From NCBI GenBank assembly GCA_948567375.1, contig OX419755.1:63058944-63122943 (forward strand): a stretch of 64,000 nt of DNA, written 5' to 3'. Each line of letters begins with the position of its first letter. The stretch's first letter is position 1. A model generated the notes under the pieces. That model worked only from the letters and a program-made list of their open reading frames with translations, was not told where the DNA came from and made no database searches. This document shows positions 55,137 through 64,000 of the stretch, piece by piece. A program made the position numbers and the translations under genes. The DNA is from Lunularia cruciata (lineage: Eukaryota; Streptophyta; Marchantiopsida; Lunulariales; Lunulariaceae).

Positions 55137-55789
55137 TGTAACACCCGTTTGTGCATGTGTTATTGTGATATTTAGCTTGGCATTACAAGTACATGAGAGA
55201 TATTATTTGTATAGATAAAGGATGGTCCTACATTAGTCAAGATTAGCTAAAGTTAGTCATAGCTAAGATAGAGAGGACCTTACTTTAGAGGAAGTAGAAA
55301 AGATGAGCACCATTATTTTGGATTCTAGTGTATTGATTTGGTATTATTCTTAGGTTTTTGCCTTTGAGGAAAGAGTTAAGAAGTCTTGGACCCGCAAGCC
55401 TTTTTGTTTTGGATTCTTCTGTAGTCCATGGATAGCCCATTTGTAGGAATCCTTGACTTAGTGGTTTGGTCAAGATAAGACCACATGCTTGATTTTATTT
55501 GACTTTTAGTCTAATAACTTGAGTTACTCCAGTAATTAGTAACTTTGGTATGTAATTATTTCATAAATATATAAACAAGGGATGAGGAGGTACTCATCAT
55601 CCTTTCATTTGCAACTATCTCTCTCTCATTGAGTTCTCTAGTGAGCAATGTCTTGAGTCTTGGAGTGTTAGCCTTGGAGGAGTATGGTGGAGTTGGGGTT
55701 CTTTGCCTTCTTAGTCCATGGTGCGCTACCATAATAGCCATTAGAGGTTCATCCTGAGTGAGAAACATGCCAACTCACAGAGCAAAATG
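55137..55789 (-). repeat. Solo family D LTR inside family E
   Basis: TGTAACACCCGTTTGTGC...CCAACTCA (55137-55777) followed by 12 extra bases. TGAGC precedes it (55132-55136) and recurs at 55790-55794, giving a likely target duplication if the extra bases belong to the insertion. No D coding sequence is attached. Confidence 0.82.
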
Positions 55790-55794
55790 TGAGC

Positions 55795-56360
55795 ATTACT
55801 TGGGTTGGCAAACTTCTATTGTTGTTATGTTAGAGGATTTAGTGCCATTGCCAAGGCCTTGACAAAGTTGACCAAGCTTACACAAGAGTGGTGTTGGGGA
55901 GATGAGTAGGAGAGAGCTTTTGTAGAGCTCAAGGAGAGGTTGACATCTACTCCTATTTTGAGGAGACCAATCAGAGGATGACCATTTTAGGTTCACACTA
56001 ATTGGAGTATGTTGGGGCTTGGAGCAATGCTCACCCAACAAGATGATAAGGGGGAGGAGTTTATGGTGGCCTATGCTAAATGCTCCAACAATTCAGCAAA
56101 GGTAAAATATAGTTCATATGAGAGAGAATGCTTGGCAAAAATCTTGGCAAAAGCACATTTCTGATATTATCTATTTGGTAACCCCTTTACTCTCCTCATT
56201 GATCATTAGATATTGAAGTGGTTGATAGAGTCTGACAAGCTTTCAAGGAAACTTGCACCATGGGCTCTAATTTTACAAGAGTATGATTTCAAAATTATTC
56301 ATAGACCTAGGGTGGTGAACTATGATGCAAATGGGTTGAGTAGAAACCCATGTCCCAATT
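55795..56360 (+). pseudogene. RT end and RNase H of family E
   Basis: LGLANFYCCYVRGFSAIAKA and LTKLTKLTQEW finish the RT connection region. RNase H: VHTNWSMLGLGAMLTQQDDK, SSYERECLAKILAKAHF, FTLLIDHxILKWLIESDKLS and YDANGLSRNP (family: ADALSR). Stops in places; the first Asp is Asn (HTNWS for HTDWS). Confidence 0.82.
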
Positions 56361-56539
56361 AGCAGATCAAATTAGAGCACATTGGCATGGTAGAGTTCTA
56401 TTTTTGTTCCTTTTGTTGGTTTAATTTTTCTTGCTATTACTATGGCTTTGTTGTTTATATGTGAGATAGATGAGGAGATGGTGCCAGGTTGGCATGCATC
56501 TACCTTTCTCTATATATTTTTTGAGGCTTTGGTGGTGTC

Positions 56540-57500
56540 TGTCTTAGTGCATAAAAGAGGAGCTATTGAGGTCATAGATCCAAAGAGTGGAGATAGTGGT
56601 ATAGTTTAGTGAGACATTCATGATGATATCTAAGTGATGGACTATCTTCACATTGGTGTTGTGAGTGGCACAATTGGGGCCAAGGAGACAAACTATGTTC
56701 TTTAGCAAGTTAGACGGTTCAGATTGGAGGATAGATACATTCTTTGTGTATGAGAGGATGGTAGAGTGTAAGTAGTACCACTTCCATTTTGGAAACCACA
56801 ATTGGTCTGTCATGCTCATGAGGAGCTAGGACATTTTGGAGTAAAGCATACACACAACTTACTTTAGAGTCATTATTAGTAGTGCAATATGCAAACCAAT
56901 GTATAGTAGTTTTTTGCCAAATGTGTGGTTTTTCATAGAGTTAGAGCATCATTCAATGCTCCTATGCCATAGTTATACCCATTACCTATCATGGAATTGG
57001 GTTACCATTGGAGTTTGGACTTGGTTGGACCTTTGTAGTTGACTATGAGACATCATTGGTATAGTTTGGTGATAATGGAGCACTTCTCCAAGTGGATTGA
57101 GTTGGTGGCACTTCTTGACAAGTCCAATGAAGGGACGGCTTACTTGTTCTTGGATTGGGTTCTTAGTAATTTTGGAGCACCAATTGATGTTTTTACTAAT
57201 TAGGGTATAGAGTTCTTGGAGAAGTTTCAATTCTTGTGTGAAAAGGCTTTGATTGATCATCATACTACCTCCTAAGATCACCTTGAGGTAGATATTTTAG
57301 CAAAGAGAGTGGTTTAGATGGTGAAGAAAGGATTGCAAAAGTATGGTTTGTAGAGAGGCCACTTGGGAGATTGGGATCTCCAGTTACTTTGGTTGGCTAT
57401 GGGCTATCGGTTCAGCTGACAAGCCTCCTTACCATCCTTCTCTGCTTACTTTCTACTCTATAGATGAGATCCAAATTTACCTATAGCCATTTGTTGAGAT
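56540..57500 (+). pseudogene. Integrase of family E
   Basis: HAHEELGHFGVKHTHNLL is the zinc-binding HH region; the catalytic core reads GYHWSLDLVGPLQLTMRHHW, VIMEHFSKWIELVALLDKSN, LSNFGAPIDVFTNxGIEFLE (Asp to Asn) and DHLEVDILAKRVV (Glu block). DWDLQLLWLAMGYRFS closes the core. The zinc finger Cys pair is weak. Position after RNase H is normal. Confidence 0.82.
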
Positions 57501-57858
57501 GCTACTATAGTGTTGGACTTGGATGATCCAAATGTATGGATGAACATGTGTTCTCAACAGGCAGAGATCTTTCAAAGAGTGATGCCAATAGCCTTTGAGA
57601 AGTTAGCAATTGCTTAGCATAGGGATACCTTACACTATGCTACCATTAAGGGAGGGGTTATAGACCCTTGATCTATCAATTTCATCCAATGGCTATGTAT
57701 ATCTACAATAGATAACATCGTCGACCCTTGATATTTCTATACGCTACATTATCTTGAAAGTGCGTGAGGTTTTGCCATCTAGATTGCTTGGTGTTGGAAG
57801 GAGGTGATGGTGTTGTTTAGAAGGATCATGTGCAATTGTACGCCATGCCACTTCCCAA

Positions 57859-58050
57859 ATGTTGATAGGACCCCAGCTTGGCACTTGTACAAGCAAGCTT
57901 GCAGTGTATGCTATGCTACTCTTTTGGTGGAGCTACTATTATTTAGTGTGTGATAACTATTTGAGAGGATGGCTTATGGTGTGTTTGACTCTTCGTCTCA
58001 TGATGATTCTCAAGGACAGTGGTTGTATCCTAGATGTACTTGACCTATAG
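57859..58050 (+). pseudogene. Degenerate PHD-finger tail of family E pol
   Basis: The frame contains VCDNYLRGWLMVCLTLRL (about 57946-58000). It fits the second half of a PHD finger (CDxCxxGWHxxCL), with the second Cys and the His replaced by Tyr and Leu. It lies between integrase and the 3' LTR, where some plant Gypsy polyproteins carry a PHD domain for chromatin binding. From sequence alone the match is partial. Confidence 0.55.
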
Positions 58051-58213
58051 CTAGTTCATTCTTTATATGGTAAAGATTGCAAATAAGCAACTAATGATGG
58101 TGCTTAATAGCACTTGGACTCTTGATCTTTTGCTCACTATATGGTATACCACATACTTGGAGTAGATGGCTATCTAGAGTTAGATGGACCTAATTGCCAA
58201 CTAGGGGGGCAAT

Positions 58214-58774
58214 TGTGGCACTTGAGAATCCATGTATGACTTATGTGTGAGTTGTGCATCTATAGTGTATGATGTTGACATTGATGTATGTTGTATAACA
58301 ATATATATATACGTATGATAGCTGTCACACCATTTGTAGCATCACACCTAGATTGCTCGGACTTTAGAGTAGTAGTGTTGATAGTTGGAGAGGTATTTTA
58401 GTAGTTACTCATAGACTATTTGTTAACATTTAGATTTCCTATTTGGAGCACTAACTACATGGTGGAGTCCACTGTCATTTGCATTGTTCACACCATCAAG
58501 TGGGCCGTCAGTGGGACCGTTAGGGTTGGAGATCCAAGTCAAAATCAAAAGTATACCTTGGAAGTGCAGCTCTTGAGAGCTCACTTCTCTGATGCTGGGC
58601 CTTTGAGTTCCTAGCTAGAGTGCATAGAAAGCTAGTGAGCGTCACTTGGAGTCTCTTAACAAGAGTGGGTATGGTTTGATTGTAATTAGTGCCCAATTGT
58701 GGGCAGATTGTTGAGTGATATATCAAATACTGATCTGATTTAGTGTGATTCAAGTTGTGAACAAACTGATTATT
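58214..58774 (+). repeat. 3' LTR of family E
   Basis: TGTGGCACTTGAGAATCC...CAAACTGATTAT, preceded by the polypurine tract. Its inner part matches the inverted copy at 47988-48455. Confidence 0.78.
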
Positions 58775-58880
58775 GTTACACTTGAGGGTCCATGTATGAC
58801 TTATGTGTGAGTTGAGCATCTATAGTGTGTGATGTTGACATCAATGTACATTGTGTAGTGATGTATATATGCACAACAAG
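58775..58880 (+). repeat. Start of a second family E LTR, directly head-to-tail
   Basis: TGTTACACTTGAGGGTCC and the following ~85 bp repeat 58214-58300 with few changes, without any spacer after the first LTR. It fades after CACAACAAGG. Confidence 0.75.
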
Positions 58881-60131
58881 GTGTTGCAAAGGAGATTATG
58901 ATCAGGTTTTGGGGTTTTTGATCATTTCTCAAGTTTTTAGTTTGAATGAACCTGTAAAACTTTCTAATAATGTTGGTAATAAGATCTTGACCCTATTTAC
59001 AAAGGTGTTATGTGAATTATTCAAAAATAGAATTCATGGTTTTAGATCAAATACACATTGGTATGTAGAGCTCAAAAGTCAGCTCAAAAGTTAGCCAACT
59101 AGGGAATTAATCTATATCTAAGGATTGTAGTTGAAATAAGCCACCAAACTTTACATAGATTTAGACAATAGCAAAAACATATATTATATAAAATTTAGTT
59201 GGCTCAAGATTTATATTGTGAGATCCGATACAACTCTACTAGATATATTAAAGTAAGTTCAATGGAGCAATTCTATGTCCAACTGTAATTGAATGTCAAA
59301 TCTCTAATTTGAAGTCATGAGTGAAAGGATTGTAACTTCTTAAAAGGTTTTCTACTATTTTACATGAATCTCTAGGCCAAAATTTGTCCAAAACTTGAGC
59401 CTAATTTAGAGTTTTAAAGTTAGGGTTAAAATTACAAAATTTTGGCTAAGTTTGAGACCTTGTCAAGAGAATTGTAATAATTGGATTGAAGTTTGCATTA
59501 TATATTTGAAAACTTATCTTGCTAGCTTTCCATGGAGTCTTAAAACATCTAAATCAAAGCTATAGTGAAAAATTTACCCTTAATAAGTCTTGCAAAATTT
59601 TCAACATCATAGAGAGCTAATGGAGAGCTTTTGCTTAGTTTTTTTGGATCCTCTCCATGCTTGTATGCTTGATTATATGACTAGTTGGCTTGGATTGGTG
59701 TGCACACATTATGCTTAGGGTTCTTTCCTTCTAAGTAGACTTTGTAATTTTTCTTTGGTAATGTTAGAAATGATGACCAATAGACCAAGAGTGCATGTTG
59801 TGATGACAAGTTAGGTTGTTTATTACTCCCTTACTTAATAGAGGGAACACTAGAAACAGTTAGACAGTTTTGGTGGTTGGGCAAAAAAATACCTCAAACT
59901 AGTAGTGATAGGTCTACTACACACAACCTCATATCCATAAACTCCATAGCTAAGCACCCGATGTTTTCCCAAAGAGAGAAAGGTAAAGTATGATAATGGT
60001 GCATGACAAGATCTAACTAGTGCAAACCACACTTGATTCTAATGATTCTAGGAGAAGCAGCATGTTCAATTCAACTAGAAACACTAGAGATCCAACCAGT
60101 CATGGTACAATCACCATTTCAAGACACACCA
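58881..60131. other. Unassigned AT-rich stretch
   Basis: No coding frame beyond 60 codons, no LTR end or RNA gene recognised. Target of CC4 at its right edge. Confidence 0.45.
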
Positions 60132-61048
60132 TGTGACAACCCAACAAGTATCACTTTTGTGGTAATCAATAAGTAAAGTTATTTGTTCTCACAAAGATAC
60201 GAGTCAAAAATGGTCAAGTACAAAGTAAAGAATAACAATGTAGTTCTTCTTGAGTTCTTCTTTAGTCTCTCAGGTAGAAACCACACCCAGAATAGAGTAA
60301 AATGCATTGATTTGCAAATTTGTCACAATAAAATGTCACCCATAAATCACAATACTTCAAATCTTTCCAAACAAACAAACAAATCTGAATTGTGATGACT
60401 CAGACTCTTTCGAGGAGGACTACTTCACTGCAAGATGAATTTGCCTCAGAACTGTGTTCCACCTTTCTATTGAAGGCACAACTTCCTCAATCAAAATTGC
60501 TTCACATCAACCTCATGCTGCACTCACAATTGCAAAATACTACCAACACTACAATTCCTCACATATCCATCAAGGCATTGCTTTGATTGCTATCCACTTA
60601 GGATTAAACAAAAAAAAAAGAAATCAGAGCTGTAAAATCCAACATCTAACACTCATTGACTTGCACTTTGAATTTCTCTAAACACTCACAAACATAGACA
60701 TAAGATTCATACTCAAAATTAAGTTGAAACAATGAGCATTGAGTTACAACACTTTGCTTTACTCAACTTCAGAAATATGAGTATTGAACAACAACACACT
60801 ACAAATGCCCCCTTTAAATAGGCATAGCTTTAGACAATTTGCTAACTAATATACCATTTCCTAACAATCTCAAGATCCTACATGACAAACTACTTCTTCA
60901 TTTATGTCGGTTCAAATTTCAAATTGGTTGTTAATCCGATCTGATGTCTACCTCTACTTTGGTTTCCAAACCCAATGTAACTTCCTTTGTATCTCATACT
61001 TTGGATTCCTTTGCTACAACTATTTCTTCTTCTATTTCTATCATATCT
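60132..61048 (-). mobile_element. CC4: truncated CC element
   Basis: Starts TGTGACAACCCAAC and follows CC3 to about the C-terminal tail of the coiled-coil gene, with TATTTAAA at 60813-60820. It stops where CC5 begins in opposite orientation. Only the noncoding 3' part survives. Confidence 0.82.
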
Positions 61049-62966
61049 TGTGGTACACACATTTTTTGTTTTGATGCATTTTGAAGAAGATGGATGAAGA
61101 ACATGCTTGGGATGATGGAACAAGTGGACGGGGTATTCTTGGGTCAAAAGAAGAAGAAGTGCATTGAAGTTCAACTCTGGGTCAAAAGAGGAAGTGCTCA
61201 AAGAGGACTTACAAAGAGACAAAACCAAAGAAGGGCGTCTTTGGAGTGGGAAGTTCAGCCCGATACAAAGAAGCTATAACAAATTTCTGTCTGGGCAAAC
61301 TAGCCAAGAAAGTACACTAAGGAAATAGCTGAGCCAGGAGAAGAATGCCTTGAGAGTGATAGGAATCAAACATGCAAAAGAAGTGAGAGCCAATTTCAAA
61401 ATCAACTAAAGAATGACTGCATTGGAGGAAATTGAACATGTCAAGATGGTATCTTGTCCCTCTAAATAGCTATCTTGCAAGAATGTGAGTCACAATGCTG
61501 ATTGAGAGTGAAATGGTCCAAAGTCCAAAAGAGGTTAGAGTGTTGCGTCCAAGAGAGGAGATAGTCTTCCAACACCAAAGAACTCATGAGTACAAAATGA
61601 CAAAGAAGAGTAAGAACACACTTGCAATGAGGAGTTTTGCAATTTGGCAATTAGATGTAGTAGCTCCAATCAAAGTCTTGAGCAAACTCCGTATTACATT
61701 TCTGGCCTGGAACTAAAATGTGAGTTTTCTAGGTTTCATGGCAGGGATAGCTACTAGTAATTGTGAAGAAGGCCCTGAAGTAATGGGGGAGAGAGGAATC
61801 TAGCTCAATGGATTGAGTCGGATTGGAAGCTAGTCTTGGGAAAGGAAGCAAGAGATGCAACCGGAGTCACCTTCTATCAAACGTATGAAGCTTTGGAAGA
61901 GACCACAAAAATTAGTAATTTGTTCTTTGCTCCAAACTAGCAATGGCTACAAAGTGGAGGTCAAATAGATTACTGCAAGTTGTAGCTGTAGGTCCAAGCC
62001 AAGAGAAGGAAGAAGAGGCAAGCTTGGAAGAGTTACATTGAAGGTACAAAGATCTTGAATTTTGGGTAAGGGCCGTATTGAAGAAGCACTAATGGAGGCC
62101 AAGTACAAAGATCAAGATAGAGACAAAGACTTTGATGGAGTGGCATACTTGTCAATGATTGTGTATCCATTGTTGCTACAATTGAAGCAAAAGAAGAAGG
62201 AGATACAAGAAGATCATCCGGAGGAAAAGGATGAGTTGCAGACAATGAGGTATTGATTGAAGAAGCAAGAGAATTGAGGAAAGGTTAACTTGAAGAAAAG
62301 AAGAAGCTAAAGACCTTTAGATGGATATAGTCTTATAAGGGAAGAAGCTAAAGACCTTCAGATGGATGTAGTCTTGCAGAAGAAGACTTTAGGGAACTTG
62401 CAAGAGAGTTTTGAAAGGCATGGAAGAGAGATGGACTATCAAGCCAAAGAATTGAAGGAATATAAGGTGGTGAACAAGAAGATGAAATGTGAAGTAAGAA
62501 AAGCTCATATTGAAGGCATACATGCAAAGGTGATGGCGGTTGTGATGGAGCAGGAGTTAGAGACCCTGAAGAAGAGCATGGTAGAGAAAGACCAAGCATG
62601 GTAGAGGGAATTAACAATCAGACACCAAGAGGGAGAAAGACTACAAATTCTGGTAAAAAATGCTGAGGGTCAGATTGCTCAATATGCAGAAGGGAAGAAG
62701 ATGCTGGCAGTTGAGTACAAAGACGAGTTGAAGATGTATAAAGAAGAGTTGAAGGTGGAATGCTCTTGGAAGTATGCATCAAAGTCAAAAGGAGAAGTCA
62801 TCAAGAGAATGAGAGTGATATTGAGTACAAAAGCTGAAGGGAAGTTGGAGGAAGCAAGATTGCATGAGTTGAAGCTTATTGTGCAAGAAACTCAAAAGAG
62901 GAAGGCAAAGGACATAAATATGAACAGTTTGATGATTTTCTTGAGAGATAGAGTAGATATAAAAAT
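61049..62966 (+). mobile_element. CC5: truncated CC element, coding strand plus
   Basis: Starts TGTGGTACACACATTTTTTG. Contains gene blocks but ends inside the last coiled coil (after the codons for DRVDIKM), where a family E LTR piece (62967-63037) takes over. The 3' noncoding part with TATTTAAG is missing. Confidence 0.82.
61495..62960 (+). pseudogene. Coiled-coil protein gene of CC5
   Basis: 61495-61716: SFAIWQLDVVAPIKVLSKLR followed by ITFLAWN. The globular domain is largely deleted. Coiled coils at 62062-62256 (VAYLSMIVYPLLLQLKQKKK), 62362-62604 (LQESFERHGREMDYQAKELK, VVMEQELETLKKSMVEKDQA) and 62701-62960 (EGKLEEARLHELKLIVQETQ). Collinear with CC1. Confidence 0.72.
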
Positions 62967-63037
62967 GTGTCATACATATATACATCATTGTCAACATCAT
63001 ACACTATAGAAGCACAACTCACACATAAGTCATACAT
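62967..63037 (-). repeat. Family E LTR fragment between CC5 and CC6
   Basis: Reverse complement of about 58232-58300 (ACTCACACATAAGTCATACAT at its right end). It is interrupted by CC6 within the LTR. Confidence 0.75.
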
Positions 63038-64000
63038 TGTGGCACCCACATTTTTTGTTTTTTCTAGGATTGGTAGTGTTTAAGAGACAAAGTAAGCACG
63101 GAAAAGTCGAATTGTGGACAAAGAATGGATGGAAGTAACTTCGGAGGAAAGCCAAAGAAGCTGACATTGGATCCGATGATGGAGGTACTTGGAAGAGGAG
63201 TACGCCGGGAACAGTCCAAAGATCACCGTCTTTGGGTTGGACAACGCAGGAAAGACAAAGACCGTTTAACAACCTTTGTACGTGGCAAGAAAGTACATTT
63301 CAAGAAATGGCGGGGGCAGAAGAATCATGTCTTGACAGTGACCGAGAGTGCACGCAGAAGAGAGAAAATCACCGACGAAATTGACAGAAGAATGATTGCG
63401 ATTTGAGGCAATATAAAATTGCGACTGCACAGGGGGAATTCAAACACTTTGAGTAAATTTCCAATTCCTTTGAGTAGTCGTCCTATAGTAATGCGTGTCC
63501 AGAAGCCCGTCGAGAGTGAAATTTTCTGGAACCTTGAGGGAGTTAGAGAGTCTTGTCCAAGAGAGGGTCTGATCTTCCAACAGCGTAGAACAAGAGAACA
63601 AATCATGGCAAAGAAGGTGGCCAACGCGTTGGCAATGAGAGGTTTTGCAATTTGAAGAGTTGATGTAGTAGCTAGAATCAAAGTCTTGGTTAGACTTCGT
63701 ATTACCTTTTTAGCATGGAACTGGAATTTCAGTTTCACGGGAGTGATGGTAGAGATCGCTGCCAATAATTGTGAGGAGGGTCCCAAGGTGGAGGGCAAGA
63801 GAGGCAATCCGGTTTGATGGACTGAGTCGGATTGGAAATTAGTATTGGGGAGAGAAGCAGAAGAGCCGACAAGGGTCACCTTCTATCGGAAGTGTGATGC
63901 TGCAGAGGAGACGACAAAGATCCATAACTTGTTTTTTGCTCCAAGAACTACAAATGGTTACAAGGTGGAATCCTATTAGGACCCGATCCAAAGGGGTATC
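63038..64000 (+). mobile_element. CC6: CC element running off the right end
   Basis: Starts TGTGGCACCCACATTTTTTG. TATAAAATTG box at 63412-63421, 374 bp from the terminus. The gene begins about 38 bp further on. Only the first ~960 bp are in the window. Confidence 0.85.
63450..64000 (+). pseudogene. N-terminal part of the coiled-coil gene in CC6
   Basis: One frame: LSKFPIPLSSRPIVMRVQKP, ESEIFWNLEGVRESCPREG, ANALAMRGFAI, stop, VDVVARIKVLVRLRITFLAWN (split: VDVVARIKVL / VRLRITFLAWN), then NFSFTGVMVEIAANNCEEG, TESDWKLVLGREAEEPTRVT, FYRKCDAAEETTKIHNLFFA and NGYKVESY. Three stops replace codons that are Trp or Arg in other copies (TGG or CGA to TGA; CGG to TAG), and the initiator ATG is CTT-like. 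Otherwise the frame has no indel over 550 bp, which makes this the best N-terminal record of the protein. Confidence 0.72.

Larger units (their letters stand above)
52582..58213 (+). mobile_element. Family E Gypsy element, internal region
   Basis: Plus-strand internal region: unrecognised 5' part, RT, RNase H, integrase and a C-terminal PHD-like segment, followed by a polypurine tract (CTAGGGGGGCAAT, ending 58213) and the 3' LTR at 58214. A family D LTR (55137) lies between RT and RNase H. It has no recognisable 5' LTR in the correct orientation. All frames are badly broken. Confidence 0.78.

Overview
The window reads as plant nuclear DNA dominated by transposable elements. The only recognisable host gene is at the left edge: the first two coding exons of a plant MKK3-type MAP kinase kinase on the minus strand (190-1375), with a CT-rich and microsatellite-bearing upstream region and an unrecognised polyglutamine open frame on the plus strand (2837-3079). 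A land plant is clear from the MKK3 N-terminus and from the plant Gypsy types. Deep nesting and heavy decay would suit a large genome such as a gymnosperm, but nothing here proves that.

From about 5.1 kb to the right end the window is a nest of LTR retrotransposons. I sort them into five families by shared sequence. Family A consists of chromoviruses with a 410-490 bp LTR rich in GAAGCTTC motifs: an outer element starting at 5105, an intact-boundary element at 26461-32071, a decayed element at 34327-38360 and several solo LTRs. Family B is one chromovirus at 7298-13767 with a TCCTC target duplication. Family D is a Gypsy element with a ~690 bp LTR and an extra zinc-knuckle ORF ahead of gag; copies start at 6574, 23244 and 40757, and a lone LTR lies at 55137. 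Family E is a Gypsy element with a degenerate C-terminal PHD finger (about 52582-58213). Family CC is a 3.7 kb unit with TG...CA ends and 5-bp target duplications that carries no pol but encodes an acidic, coiled-coil protein; six full or partial copies are present.

The nesting can be read directly. The outer A element (LTR 5105-5544) has its gag cut at 6573 by D1 (6574-22715) and resumes at 22716. D1 contains element B near its 3' LTR and a CC copy inside gag. The outer A element is cut again at about 23243 by the truncated D2, which holds the A1 element (26461-32071) and two solo A LTRs inside its own LTR. A second A element and a solo LTR interrupt the RT region (34327-38883). A ~400-530 bp period tandem array (39285-40756) is followed by the truncated D3 with a CC copy in its LTR (43384-47087), then the E region with another CC copy (48805-52581), and finally a cluster of broken CC copies running off the right end.

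Every element gene carries stops or frameshifts, so none is likely to be autonomous now. The main novelty candidates are the CC unit, which looks like a giant LTR with a gene inside U3; heat-shock-element-like clusters in the family A LTR; a 67-bp fragment in the B LTR that spans a CC/gag insertion junction found 6 kb away; and the extra zinc-knuckle ORF of family D.
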